This document shows, piece after piece, positions 31,190 to 41,757 of a stretch of 64,000 bases of DNA. Under the pieces are notes generated by a model. That model saw nothing but the letters and a program-made list of their open reading frames with translations. It ran no database searches and had not been told where the DNA came from. The stretch covers positions 136,480,753 to 136,544,752 of the forward strand of contig CM035439.1 in assembly GCA_020310875.1 (NCBI GenBank), in the 5' to 3' direction. Positions within the stretch are counted from its first letter, which is position 1. The number at the start of each line of letters is the position of its first letter. This DNA is from Ceratopteris richardii (lineage: Eukaryota > Streptophyta > Polypodiopsida > Polypodiales > Pteridaceae). The translations under genes were made by a program, and so were the position numbers.

Positions 31190-32125
31190 ATGGCTAAAAG
31201 CAGTGATGTATTCTATATGTTGGCTGTTGAGGATAAGTTGGACGGTACCAACTACCTGTTATGGGCTTATATGATGCGACATGTGTTGGTTGCAAAAGGA
31301 CTGTGGAACATTGTGCAGGGTGTCAAAAAAATGTCCTATCACACGTGCAACTGTTACAACTACGGGTACTGAAGCTGATGCAGAAGGTGTCAAAGATGAT
31401 GGTATTCTGCTTATTCGTGTTCATGATGCGGTTTCTACTGCACCTACTGCACAGCAGATTCGCTGGGATGGCAGAGATGCCCAATCACATGCATTTATAG
31501 CTTTGTCTATCAAACGTGCCATTATTCCTCACATTCGCTCTTGTAGAAAAGCTAAGGATGCTTGGGATACACTTAGCACATTGTTCCAAGCTAGGAATGA
31601 GGCTCGTGTTGCGTACCTCCAAAAACAGTTGGAGAGTGAGCACATGAATGAAGATGATTCTATGAACAGTTTCCTAACGAAGATCAAAGACTTTAAGGAA
31701 CAGTTGATTTCTACTGATGAGGTTATACCAGATAGCTCACTTGTGGAGACCGTTCTGAATGGTCTTCCTTATTCATATCAGAGTTTTGCTTCTACTCTTC
31801 GATTGATGATGAAAGGCAATCCAAATGCCTTATCATTTGAGGAGTTACTCTCTGTTCTATTGCAGGAAGATCAGTCCATGCAGAACAGGTCCATTATGCG
31901 AGTTGCAGATCAAGCTTTCTTGGCTAGTCAGAAGGGCAAAGGAAAATGGAGCTCTTCAACTAGTAAGCAAAAATTTGCTAATTCTGCACATTCGAAGAAG
32001 GAAGATAAAGATGAGAAGAAATCAGAAAAGTAAAAATTGTTTTGTAAGTACTGTAAAGGGAATGATCATATCATAAAGAATGTCCAAAACTGGCTGCTAA
32101 AGAGGCAAAGAAGAAAGAGGTTGAA
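31190..32125 (+). pseudogene. A2 gag
   Basis: MAKSSDVFYMLAVEDKLDGTNYLLWAYMMRHVLV, then a frameshift in an A run near 31330, then a long frame to 32033: RSCRKAKDAWDTLSTLFQ, KIKDFKEQLIS, LMMKGNPNALSFEELLSVLLQEDQSM. The zinc knuckle begins CKYCKGNDHIIKN but is cut by a 1-bp loss near 32083 and preceded by TAA at 32031-32033. It retains codons lost in A1 (Q at the A1 TAA), so it serves as a comparator. Confidence 0.9.
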
Positions 32126-32640
32126 ATGGTTGTTGCAGAGGCCTCTATACCAAAAATAGAGTCTGCTAATCTTGTGCAGGAAGAAAAATGGGCATTTACT
32201 GCTGTCTGCAGCTTTGACCCATCTTCTCATGAGCAGTGCATGTCTGCAGTAGACGCAGATGTTTGGTATTTTGATAGTGGGGCGACCAAACATATTACTT
32301 CGCAGCGTAGTTTCTTCTCTTCACTCGAGCCTGCCCCTACATGGAATACTGTTACATGCGCCAACAACTCCTCTTACCCTGTTATGGGAGTTGGTAAGAT
32401 CGTTTTGACTACTGCTGATGGTAGTTCTTTCACTTTGTCAGATGCTTTATTTGTGCTAGGGATCAAGAAGAACCTGTTATCAATTTCAGCATTAGCCAAG
32501 ATTGTCTTGGTTGTGAAATTTGTTGATGACAGGTGTACAGTTCATGATCTGTCAAATGGCGATTGGATTATTGTTTCTGGCATTTTATGTCGTGGGCTAT
32601 ATAAGCTCATAGACGAAAGATCTGTAAATGTTTTGGCATG
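32126..32640 (+). pseudogene. A2 protease
   Basis: VWYFDSGATKHITSQRSFFSSLEP with D-S-G-A (about 32273-32284) intact, then VMGVGKIVLTTADGSSFTLSDALFVLGIKKNLLSISALAKI. One continuous frame leads on into the integrase zinc domain up to 32878. Confidence 0.9.
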
Positions 32641-33350
32641 TGCAATAAATGATTCTCAGGCTATGTCAGATGTAAAGCTTTGGCATGCACGCTTTGGTCA
32701 TCTAAATTTTGCTAGTTTGCTACGCCTGCAGAAATCTGAAATGGTGTCCTCTTTGCGCAAACTTGAGGCACCTGGAAAACATGTTTGTGAAGGCTGTATT
32801 TTGGGCAAAATGCAGCGTTCGTCCTTTCCAAAAAGATGGTTCAATTCGGGCTACTCAAAAATTGCAGCTTGTACATAAAGATGTCTGTGGTCCTATGCGG
32901 ACACCTTCTTTTGGGAATTATCTTTACTTCGTGACTTTCATCGATGATTTTTCTAGGCATGCATGGGTATATCCATTGAAGGCAAAGTCCAAAGTGTTCA
33001 TGTGCTTCAAACAATTTTTGGTTTTGGCTGAAAATCTGTCACCATGTAAAATGGGCACCCTCCGTTTAGATCGAGGGGGGGAATATATGTCTTTTGATTT
33101 TAATGCATCTTTGGTTGAACATGGGATAAAACACGAATGCACAGTGCCGTATACACCTCAACAAAATGGAGTTGCTAAAACAACGTCACTCATGGAGATG
33201 GCGAGGTGTATGGTCAAGAGTCAGGCTTTACCACATAGTTTTTGGCTTGAGTCTGTCATGTGTACAGCATATGTACTGAACAGGTGTCCCACTAAAGCGT
33301 TGCAGTCTATCACAAGCCATCTTTTGCTCATCTGCGTGTTTTTGGTTGTT
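32641..33350 (+). pseudogene. A2 integrase
   Basis: HHCC LWHARFGHLNFASLL...CEGCILGKMQ; a frameshift near 32835; then [56 protein letters not shown] (S of SD-x-GG is L) and PQQNGVAKTTSLMEM, in which the catalytic Glu region (AERKNR) is altered to AKTT. A deletion removes the YEAWH segment near 33310. Inactive. Confidence 0.85.
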
Positions 33351-33934
33351 TGGCATATGCATTAGTGCATGAACAACATCACAAAAAATTGGATGATAAA
33401 GTAGTAAAATGTATTTTTGTCGGGTACAGTTCTAAAAGTAAAGGCTATTGTCTGTATCATCCACAGACTAAATGCATTCTGGTTAGCCGTGATGTTGTTT
33501 TTGTGGAATATGCTATTCAGCCATTGCTTTCATGTACTAAGGAGACATATGTTAGCTCTAAAGACATGTATGATACTTTGCTACCTCTTTTTATAGGTGG
33601 GCAGTCTAGTGCTAGTCCCAATGAGGCAACTTCTCAGCCTTTGCAAGTTTCATGTGATGATGCAGATCATTCCATTTTTGATGCAGATTTACATGATGCA
33701 CTAGTTGATGAGAGTGCTGATATTGAGGAGGCAAAAACTATGCCAAAATGGCTGGTGCAGACTTTGCGTGACAACAAATTAGATGCACCTATGTCATATC
33801 GTACTCGTTTAGGCTCTCATAGTGCTTTTTTTGCATCAGATTGCTATACTATGGCTACATCTAGTCTCTATGAGAAGAATGAGCCTGTTTTGTTTGATGA
33901 AGCACAAAATTCAGAAAATTGTATGGCTGTTATG
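33351..33934 (+). pseudogene. A2 integrase C-terminus and linker
   Basis: KCIFVGYSSKSKGYCLYHPQTKCILVSRDVVF followed by the acidic linker DADHSIFDADLHDALVDESADIEEAKTMPK. Open in this copy. Confidence 0.85.
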
Positions 33935-34705
33935 CAATTTGAATATGATTCTATAATGAAGAATGGTACTTGGTCTTTATGTGACTTGCCTCTAGGCAAG
34001 AAGGCCATTGGCACTTAGTGGGTATACGAGCTGAAGCGTAAACCGGATGGTACAGTTGACAGGTATAAGGCTAGGCTTTTTGCAAAGGGTTATGCATAGG
34101 AAAGAGGCATTGATTTTGATGAGACCTTTGCACCTATATGTCGTATGACCACTGTTCGGAGCATTTGTGCACTTTCAAATCATCATGGTTGGAATGTACA
34201 TCAGTTGGACATCAAAACAACATTTCTGAATGGTGACTTGCATGAAGAAGTGTATGTTTTTCAGCCCCGTGGCTTTGTGCAGAAAGGGCATGAAAACTAG
34301 GTGTGCAGGTTAAAGAAGGCATTATATGGTTTAAAGCAAGCACCACGTGCTTGGTATGAGAAGATACATGTCTATCTGGTTGCACATGGGTTTGAGAACC
34401 GCCCAACTGAAAGCACCTTATATGTTAAGCGTGCTAATGATGTGCTTCTGATCATTGTTGTCTATGTTGACGACATGCTGCTCACTGGTCCTATTGAGAA
34501 GCATATTGTTGATTTTAAGGCTGATTTGCATGCCTCATTTGAGATGTCTGATTTGGGGTATTTGCATTGCTATTTGGGCATTCAGTTTATGCAAGTTGAT
34601 GGTGGAATGGCTTTGTGTCAAACGAAATATATTGACACATTATTGCAGCATTTTGGCCTTGAAGACTGTAAGCCTATTGCCACTCCTATGGAGACAGGTT
34701 TATGA
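33935..34705 (+). pseudogene. A2 reverse transcriptase
   Basis: Collinear with A1 RT but with TAG at about 34015 (before W of KWVY), 34096 (CAG in A1) and 34297 (CAG in A1). It retains LDIKTTFLNGDL, ALYGLKQAPRAWYEK and VVYVDDMLLTG. Confidence 0.9.
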
Positions 34706-35419
34706 TTGAGTCTTCATAATGTTGGAGATGCATTTGATGTTGTTCTCTATCAGTAGGCTGTTGGATGCTTGATTTACTTATGCATTACTCGGCCAGATAT
34801 TCAGTTTGCTATCTCACAGATGAGTAGGTTTATGCATTGCCTAGGAGTCAAGCATTGGCAATCAATTAAGCGCATCTTTCGCTATTTGAGTGGTACTCGG
34901 CTACTTGGGTTGTTTTATCCCAAGGGGTGATCACTACCGCCAGATTTTCATGCTTTTTCTGACTCTGATTGGGCTGGTTGCTATGATGCTCGTGTGTCCA
35001 CTAGTGGCTTTTGCTTCATGCTTGGTAGCTCATGTATATTTTGGTTGAGCAAGAAGCAGCCTACTGTAGCCACTTCTAGTTGTGAGGCTGAGTATAATGC
35101 AACTTTCACAACGACTGTTGAGTGTGTGTGGCTCAGACGCCTTATGGCTGATTTGGGTGTTGGTCACACTTTTGCCACCACCATCTTCACTGGTAGCCAG
35201 AGCGCATTGGTAGTTGCGAGGAACCCTATGTTCCATGCTCACACTAAGCACATTGAGGTGCATTATCACTATGTCAGGGAGAGGTTCTCTACTGGGGGGA
35301 TCAGCTTGGCATATGTGCCCACGCAAGAGAACATTGCAAACCTTTTCACAAAGGCTCTACCTAGGGAGAAGTTTGAAGCTTTTCGTAAAGCTTTGGGCTT
35401 ACTTCCTTTTGTGGAGTGA
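34706..35419 (+). pseudogene. A2 RNase H
   Basis: Stops near 34755 and 34928 split the N-terminal part (FSDSDWAGCYDARVSTSGFC). 34994-35419 is open: SKKQPTVATSSCEAEYNATF, FTGSQSALVVARNPMFHAHTKHIEVHYHYVRERF, TQENIANLFTKALP. Catalytic Asp of FTDSQ is Gly here. Confidence 0.85.
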
Positions 35420-35493
35420 TTTCCACATAGCTTGGCACTTCCTTATACATGAGTGTGAGCTCCTTGTTCACTGCATCAGTCCCACGAGGGATT

Positions 35494-35724
35494 TGTTCAT
35501 ATATTTAGGTAGTGATGTGTGTGAACACACTAGGACCACCAAGGCACTTTTTTCCCCTCTTTAGGAGGTTTTTTTCCCCCAGCTTGTATATATGCCTATT
35601 GCCCTAATGGGCTACTTATCTTTGTACATTCTCTAGTAATACATTGATTATTGTGTGTTGTGCTCCAAGCTTCTTCTTCTTCCTTGTGTTGTTCGTGTGC
35701 TTCCGCAGACGTCTAACTCCAACA
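35494..35724 (+). repeat. A2 3' LTR
   Basis: 231 bp, TGTTCATATATTTAGG...ACTCCAACA, preceded by a weakened polypurine tract (CACGAGGGATT). Followed directly by gypsy D sequence. Confidence 0.9.
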
Positions 35725-36478
35725 ACTTTACCAATAAGAAAAACAGGACAAAGTTTGGAACAAGCTTAGGCATCAGTTATTGATCCAGTCCAAGATGGAG
35801 TGGAGTAATTTGAAGCTATAATGAACGTACCAATTGCCTAAAGTCTAGAGATGGAGACTCAGTACAAAGACTAACAATAGTAATAATATATTTTTGTGTG
35901 ACTAGCATTGTGATCAAGGGATTTGTGAGTCCAAATTTGCTTTTTTTCCCAAAATCCTCCATCGGGCTTTGTCATGTGATGAACCTTAATGAGAATTGTC
36001 TACAAATGAAAAGTTACTAAGTCAACTATCTAAAAAATTTCTTAGCTGAATATTTAGAAATTATGGTGAATCAGATATATGTTGAGTTATATATTGCTCA
36101 ATCAGATTTTGTTATAGCTAGTTATAATCGGATGTTACCTGAAAGTCTTAATACTTAGCAATTATATTCACCTATGGCAAGTTGTTTTATCTATTTAAAG
36201 GAAAGAAGAAATTTGTAGGAGAGTTCTTTTAGTTAGAGGATAAATGGAAGGATAGATGTATGAGGCAGTTTTATGTCTATCTACTTAATGGTATTACAAT
36301 TTTTTTGTAATTATTTCATGCTCATCTATTCTGTTTCCATTCATTCTTTCATACCTCTACAATTGTTCCTATATTGAATCTGATTTCATGAGATAGTAGA
36401 AGTAGTGTCTAGTACAATGTTTTAGTGTCTATCAGACTTCTATGTTAGTGAGTTTATGTGCTTTTGAACCCCATCAAC
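35725..36478 (+). repeat. Gypsy D 3' end with probable LTR
   Basis: Homologous to 46118-46812 and (inverted) 59281-60010. The first part continues the D extra-ORF tail. A TG start near TGTCATGTGATGAACC (about 35973) and an end near GAACCCCATCA (about 36478) are the best LTR guess, about 500 bp, with a TATTTAAAG box near 36192. LTR limits are uncertain because no 5' partner is present. Confidence 0.55.
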
Positions 36479-37591
36479 TCTCTAGAAGTAGGTCGTGAAA
36501 GGTGAGACTTTCCTTTCTTGATTAGTACTTCAGAATTGTATTCCATTGGTAAGAGAAAGCATCTTACTAATCTACCCATCTTGCAAGGATTTTTCACTAG
36601 GTAAAGTAAGGCCTGGTGATTTGTAAAGAATTAAAACTTATTTGTGAACAAATTATGTATGATATTTCTAAGGGCATAGACCAAGCCTAAGCATTCTCTC
36701 TTGATGGTAGTGTAATCGTGTTCTGCGGCTTTTATTTGCCTACTCACATATGCTATTGGCATATCTATATTCCCTTCATCTATATGTTGTGTTGGCACAC
36801 ATCCAATAACATACTTTTAAGTGTTGACATTAAGATGGAATGGTTTATTTCAGTCCAATGTTGTCAAAATAGGAATTGAGCACAATCATTGTTTTAACTC
36901 ATTAAAAGAGGTCTCACATTCTCCAATCCATTCCAAGTTCATCAAAAGGTTGTATAGAGGCCTTGCAATAATAGTGTACATGTGGGTAAAACTTCAGTAG
37001 TACCCACAATGTCCAATAAAATCTTGTACTTCCTTGATTGTCTTGGGTCTGGGTAACTCATTTATCACTTTCTACTTATTCTCATACATGTATTTACTGT
37101 TCTATGGCACAATATGACCAAACATTACCTTATGTAACCATAAGGACACATTTCTCACGGTTTAGGCGCACAATGATTTCTACATTTGACAAAGATTTGG
37201 CTAAACTTTGGTATATTTGTTGTCTTATGTGGGAATGGGCACACACATCATCCACATAGACCTCTAAATTCTTCTTCGGGATGTTCTTAAACACAAGATT
37301 ACATTAGTACTTGAAAGGTAGCAAGTGCATTTGTAAGCCCAAATGGCATCACACCAAATGAAAAGATACCCTAGTCAGTGGCAAAATCCATCTTATGGTT
37401 GTCCTCAGGGGCAATGGATACTTGGTTATAACCCAAAAATCCATCAAGGAATCTCTAAACTTCCTTGCCTGCAACATGCTCTAATAAGTTCTCAGTGATC
37501 AAAGGTAGGTAATTATCTCGTATAGTCATGGCATTAACTTTTTCACGTTAATGCATACATGCAACTTTCCATTCTTCCTGGGAGTTCTCCT
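36479..37591 (-). pseudogene. Gypsy E RT-RNase H fragment, copy 1
   Basis: The minus strand encodes degraded gypsy RT connection and RNase H: IGHCGYY, CSIPILTTLD, PFHVNVNT, KYVIGCVPTQHI, PIAYVSRQIKAAEHDYTTIKRECLGLVYAL, then CKMGRLVRC and KGKSHLSRPTSREL. Stops throughout. It is tail to tail with the D 3' end, and the pair is repeated at 46118-47830. Confidence 0.7.
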
Positions 37592-37824
37592 ATGTGAGCA
37601 CATATGCTAGACTGATCTCTCCAATAGAGAACCTCTCCATGACATAATGATAGTGCACCTCAATGTGCTTAGTGTGAGCATGGAACACAGGGTTCTTCGC
37701 AACTGTCAATGCGCTATGGCTATTATTGAAGATGATGATGGAAGAAGACTGACCAACACCCAAATCATCCATAAAGCATATGAGCCACACACACTCAACA
37801 GTCACTGTGAAAGCTGCCCTATAC
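37592..37824 (-). pseudogene. Copia A5 RNase H, 3' part
   Basis: YRAAFTVTVECVWLICFMDDLGVGQ, NPVFHAHTKHIEVHYHYVMERFSIGEISLAYVLT: the second half of an A-family RNase H. The first half is at 41642-41757; the two were separated by insertion of element G, with tatac (plus strand) duplicated at 37820-37824 and 41642-41646. Truncated at 37592 by gypsy E sequence. Confidence 0.8.
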
Positions 37825-37862
37825 TGAAGTATTTCTAAAGGTGTACTCAATGCCTTTCCACC

Positions 37863-38867
37863 CTACATATTGAACTTGTGAAGTACTTTGGATATGTACT
37901 CACTTTGAGACAAGTATATGCATCTTTTGCTCCTATCACGAGTAATGCACATGCCAAGAATATGTTTGGCATCCCCCAAATCCTTCATATCAAATGTCTG
38001 ATTCAACTTCTTTTTGAGAATTGACAAATCATATGAGGACTTCCCAGCAATCAACATATCATCGACATAAAGTATCAAGCATATCAAGCTGCCATATGAG
38101 CATCTCTTTGTGTAGAGACAATGATCATCATTGCTTCGATAATAGCCTTGAGACTTCATAAAAGCATCAAACTTTTTGTACCATTGTCTAGGGGACTGTT
38201 TAAGTCCATATAAGCTCTCCTTAATCTTACAAACTAGAGTTTCCTTGCCAAGAACTACATAACCCTCTGGTTGTTCCATATAGATCTCATCTATAAGATC
38301 TCCATGCAAGAAAGCACTTTTCACATCCATTTGCACTAGCTCTAATTCCTCCATTGCAACGAATCCAAGCAACATGCACAAGGTAGTCATTTTGACCACT
38401 AGAGAGAAGATTTCCTCGAAATCAACACCATGTTGTTGCTTAAAACCCTTTGCAACAAGTCGTGCTTTATACTTTGGAGAAGCACTATCTGATGTGAATT
38501 TCAGCTTATATACCCATTTACATGGTAAAGCTTTCCTGCCCTTTGGCAAAGGTACTAAATCCCAAGTACCATTCTTGTGAATAGAATCCAACTCACTCTT
38601 CATGGCATGCTCCCACTTGACATGATCCTTTGTCTGCATAGCCTCTTTGTAGCAAGAGGGCTCACCGGCATCTGTGAGCATAACAAAATCTAAACCTGGA
38701 ACATATCTATCAGGTGGATGTACGACATGTGCAGAACGTCTCAATGGTTGCTGAACAAGAATATGTGCAGACTGATCTGAATGGAAATTCTCTTGAACAT
38801 CTCGATGTGCAGCATTTTTATGCATGCTAACTGGAGGACTAGTATCCTCAAACACCACTCTTCTCAC
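37863..38867 (-). pseudogene. Copia G reverse transcriptase
   Basis: 334 open codons. After a linker (about 1-75) comes a copia [64 protein letters not shown] (first Asp), KESLYGLKQSPRQWYKKFD and LILYVDDMLIAG (YVDD), closing with YISKVLHKFNM. Tnt1-like wording. Catalytic Asps are intact, but the frame ends without RNase H, at a deletion that meets the LTR remnant. Confidence 0.9.
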
Positions 38868-39165
38868 TTCAACCTCCTTAATGGGCTATTTATGCATCTT
38901 AGACTCATTGAAAATGACACCACTACTTCTGATCACTGATCGCGTTTTAGGATCCCATAAGCGATATCCAAATTGTCCTTCTCAACCATATCCAAGAAAA
39001 ATGCATTTCTTTGACTTATGGTCCAACTTTTGTCTAAGATTCTTGGGTGTATGAACATATGCTTCACACCCAAAAACTCGAAGATGATCATAATATGGTG
39101 GAAAGAAGCACCAGAATCTAGTAGCTAGGTGTGGGAAAGAGAATAAGCCATAATAGCCTCAGTTG
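38868..39165 (-). pseudogene. Copia G protease-integrase deletion junction
   Basis: The minus strand reads LLDSGASFHH (protease D-S-G-A with first residues) and then immediately HLRVFGCEAYVHTPKNLRQKLDHKSKKCIFLGYG, the integrase C-terminal region. The integrase HHCC domain and catalytic core are deleted at about 39105. It continues FGYRLWDPKTRSVIRSSGVIFNE to the RT linker, with stops. Confidence 0.75.
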
Positions 39166-39521
39166 GCACAGTACTATCAAGTATCAATCAACACATCAGC
39201 ATCATCAGAAATAGCATTAATTTCTTCAATCTTCACAGTCAAAGTAGATGGTGCAGGTAACTATTTAACATGCCCATCAACATTTTGTCCTATACCTTTA
39301 GCATTTTTTAATGCATCAGAGTCTTTCTTCATGTGTCCTTTCTTATGACAATAATGGCATTTGATATCTCTCTTACTTGATTTACTTCTACTCTTATTCC
39401 ATTGACCATTCTTTTCCTTGTTCTTGCTCCTGCCACATTGTTGATTCTTTCCTTGGTAAGAATCACGAACATTATATGCGTCTCCACTCTAAGTGCCAAC
39501 CATAGATTCTTTGTGAATCTC
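39166..39521 (-). pseudogene. Copia G gag tail with zinc knuckle
   Basis: Lys/Ser-rich stretch then KCHYCHKKGHMKKDS at about 39330-39375: C-x2-C-x4-H with the last Cys changed to Ser. Separated from the gag core by TAG at 39522-39524. Confidence 0.75.
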
Positions 39522-40145
39522 CTAACTCAAGAGTGCTCCACATATGTCATCATAGACGAGTTTACCACCAGGTGCACTATTGCTAATAGCTGTGCAAAAC
39601 GTATCCCATGATGATGGCAAGGTGCATAACAACAATATTGCTTTCATTTCATTATCCATATCCATTTTCTGAGCCTGTAACTGAGAGAATATAGCATCAA
39701 ACTCATTTACATGAGCAACAACACTATCTATGTCCTTCATACGAAGGTCATATAATTTTCTCATCAGATAGACTTTATTTGATGCTGTCTCTTTTTCATA
39801 TGTATTGCATAACTTCTTCCGAAGCTCCTTTGCACTTTCACAGTCTAATACTGTAAAGTAAACATTATCTGTCAGGTGCAAGCCAATGGTAGACCTGGCC
39901 ATTTCATCTAACTCATCCCAATCATCTTCATCCATGTCAACTGGCTTCTTTGAAATTCCATTTATTGGCTTCCATTGCCTCCTTTGAATCAGCACATCTT
40001 TAATCTGATTCTTCCATAGAGAAAATTTTGTGCCATCAAATTTTTGAATGTCAAAATGGTCTTTGCCTTGCAAGTTATAGATCCTCCTCGGAACACTAGC
40101 ACTAGACCCTGATCCATCGGATGTTCCTGAGACCTCTGATGCCAT
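39522..40145 (-). pseudogene. Copia G gag core
   Basis: 207 codons from an ATG in strong context (ACCACCATGG). FDIQKFDGTKFSLWKNQIKDVLIQRRQW, KLCNTYEKETASNKVYLMRKLYDLRM and LCTLPSSWDTFCTAIS match the Tnt1/Retrotran_gag_2 family. Packages element RNA. Ended by a TAG; the tail continues beyond it. Confidence 0.85.
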
Positions 40146-41346
40146 GGTGGTAGAGAACTGAATAGAATAATAATGGAGCTAGAAGAGTCCAAACACCAAC
40201 AAATAAGTGTATCAAGGAGTGAATCGACCACTGTATAGTTGACAAAACAAGAAATTTGGAAAAATTTTGCTAGAGTATCCTTTGCAAATGAGCCTATGAC
40301 CAGTGTCAAAATATCATAAACTGCAAGTACTGACATGTTTTCCTGCATAGTGAATCACTGACTCCACTACATATAATCAGTTACCCAATAGAAGCCAACC
40401 AGGCTTATCGAGCACCTATGAACAACTATCATACATCTCCTATGGCAAGGCTGGGTAAGTCTTCCACCTGCATCACCAAAGAGACCCCGACATCTGGGTG
40501 TCTCCCAGTTAAGAAAACCTCACCATGACCCTCTTTATCAAACATAAAAGGCTTTATGCAAAAACGTAACCGCTATATCAATGACCACATGGATGTACAT
40601 AAGTGGTATCCATAGAAGCATACATGGTGTGTATGTGCTCAATATATGCAGTAAAATGACAATAAAAGGCTGAATGCACAACCCAAAAACTAGCCAATAA
40701 CACCTGCAAGTTTCTGTCAACTCTGATGTTTTAGGCTCAAAAACTTGCATGAATTTGTAGCGGTTGCTCCCACCAAAACTGAAAACCTCTCGAGAAACCT
40801 GTAGTTTTACGAGTGTGGCTGAAAGCACAGCCCCAAAGGTTGATATTTATTATCGGAGAAGTACAAAGAACACCCTTCTTGATGTTCTTGGACCTGTGTG
40901 AAGAGAACTATGTGCAAAAGTACTCCAAATTGGCTCCAAAAGACACCCCAAAATTGCTTCAAAAATAGGCTTTGAAAGCAAAGAATGAAGCTTGGAGGAC
41001 CAAAACTTGTTCAAGGTAATGTCAACCTTAGTCTTTCCCCTTCTTCAGACACCACAAGAGTGTAGCTTAGTGGCAAGAAATTTCTAGGGTTAAGCGAGCT
41101 TTGGGGGGAACAATACTGGGATGGGTGACTTCTTGGGAAGTATCGGGAACCTCTATATTCCTTGATCGTTGAGGTCCTCCCTCGCGTGCAGCCAATGGCG
41201 CCAATGGTGACTTTGGTGAATCGGATGACAAGGTATGCCAAGGTCTATGCCTTGGTCGCCACCTTAGTTGTAAGCCTTGGGGGGGGGGGCTCGCTTCACA
41301 CGCACAAAAGGAACAAATCTTTTACCTCAAACTGCTCTGATACTAG
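40146..41346 (-). other. Copia G long leader
   Basis: 1.2 kb between LTR and gag ATG, unusually long for copia. It holds the primer-binding site (41331-41346, CTAGTATCAGAGCAG on the minus strand), a C/G homopolymer (41279-41289), an antisense 5S-rRNA-like segment (41088-41152), and otherwise no recognised coding. Homologous to 58184-59278 in inverse orientation. Confidence 0.75.
41088..41152 (+). ncRNA. 5S-rRNA-like segment in copia G leader
   Basis: The plus strand reads GGTTAAGCGAGCTTTGG, then ATACTGGGATGGGTGAC and TTCTTGGGAAGT, resembling the A-box to C-box part of plant 5S rRNA (GTTAAGCG-x-GCTTGGG, TACTAGGATGGGTGACC, TCCTGGGAAGTC), the Pol III internal control region. Only about the 3' half of 5S is present; the first ~45 nt are not recognisable. 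It is antisense to the element. 15 bp upstream, TAGCTTAGTGG (41063-41073) fits the tRNA A-box consensus. Not a functional 5S gene; transcription is unknown. Confidence 0.65.
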
Positions 41347-41641
41347 TGAAGAATTTCGATGGCGATGCACCACAGTGCGCTCTCCTTTTTGAGAGCTCCA
41401 CGACGATATCCTTGAGGTAGAACATCAAGCTCCTAAGGTTGCACACAGTACTTCACAGAGGCTACTGAATACACAGAAAACACAGTACACAGGGAGCACG
41501 AAAACAGACTTCTTAGGTCTTACAAATGCGATCGAACTTACATGTTGTGACTGACCAGACCACTATATGTTTTATTAAATAACCTATACAAAGAAGTGTA
41601 TGATGACCATTTGGCCTTTCACATGGACACTAACGGTAACA
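41347..41641 (-). repeat. Copia G 5' LTR
   Basis: 295 bp, TGTTACCGTTAG...TTCTTCA, followed by the primer-binding site and preceded by the duplicated gtata. The same length as the copy at 57889-58183. Confidence 0.9.
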
Positions 41642-41757
41642 TATACTCAGCCTCATAACTAGAAGTGGCAATAGTAGGCTACTTCTTGCTTAACCAAGAT
41701 ATACATGAGCTACCAAGCATGAAGCAAAACCCACTAGTGGACACATGAGTGTCATAG
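41642..41757 (-). pseudogene. Copia A5 RNase H, 5' part
   Basis: The minus strand encodes YDTHVSTSGFCFMLGSSCISWLSKK, TIATSS, EAEY: the first half of an A-family RNase H, interrupted exactly after EAEY by element G. The complement continues at 37824. Bounded upstream by the F LTR. Confidence 0.8.

Larger units (their letters stand above)
31006..35724 (+). mobile_element. Copia A2 element, lacking its 5' LTR
   Basis: Same family and strand as A1. Homology starts inside the leader (31006), so the 5' LTR, primer site and about 200 bp are missing. The rest is collinear with A1 through the 3' LTR (35494-35724, 231 bp). It lies in gypsy D sequence on its right side. Many stops; not mobile. Confidence 0.9.
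37825..41641 (-). mobile_element. Copia G element, internally deleted
   Basis: Bounded by 5-bp target duplications (gtata on the element strand) and by a 295-bp 5' LTR (41347-41641). At the 3' side only a degenerate LTR end (GAAATACTTCA, 37825-37835) is recognisable. Contents in element order: LTR, 1.2-kb leader with a 5S-like segment, gag, zinc knuckle, protease remnant fused to integrase C-terminus, RT. Most of integrase and all of RNase H are missing. A second truncated copy is at 57889-59278. Confidence 0.8.

Noticed and set aside
25373-35724. A1 and A2 as one element with three LTRs
   Set aside because: A1 has its own matching TSDs ttgtt at both ends, and A2 begins in its leader 0.49 kb further on; they are separate insertions.
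41088-41152. A genuine 5S rRNA gene
   Set aside because: Only about the 3' half is recognisable and it differs from plant 5S at many positions; it is embedded in a retroelement leader in two copies.
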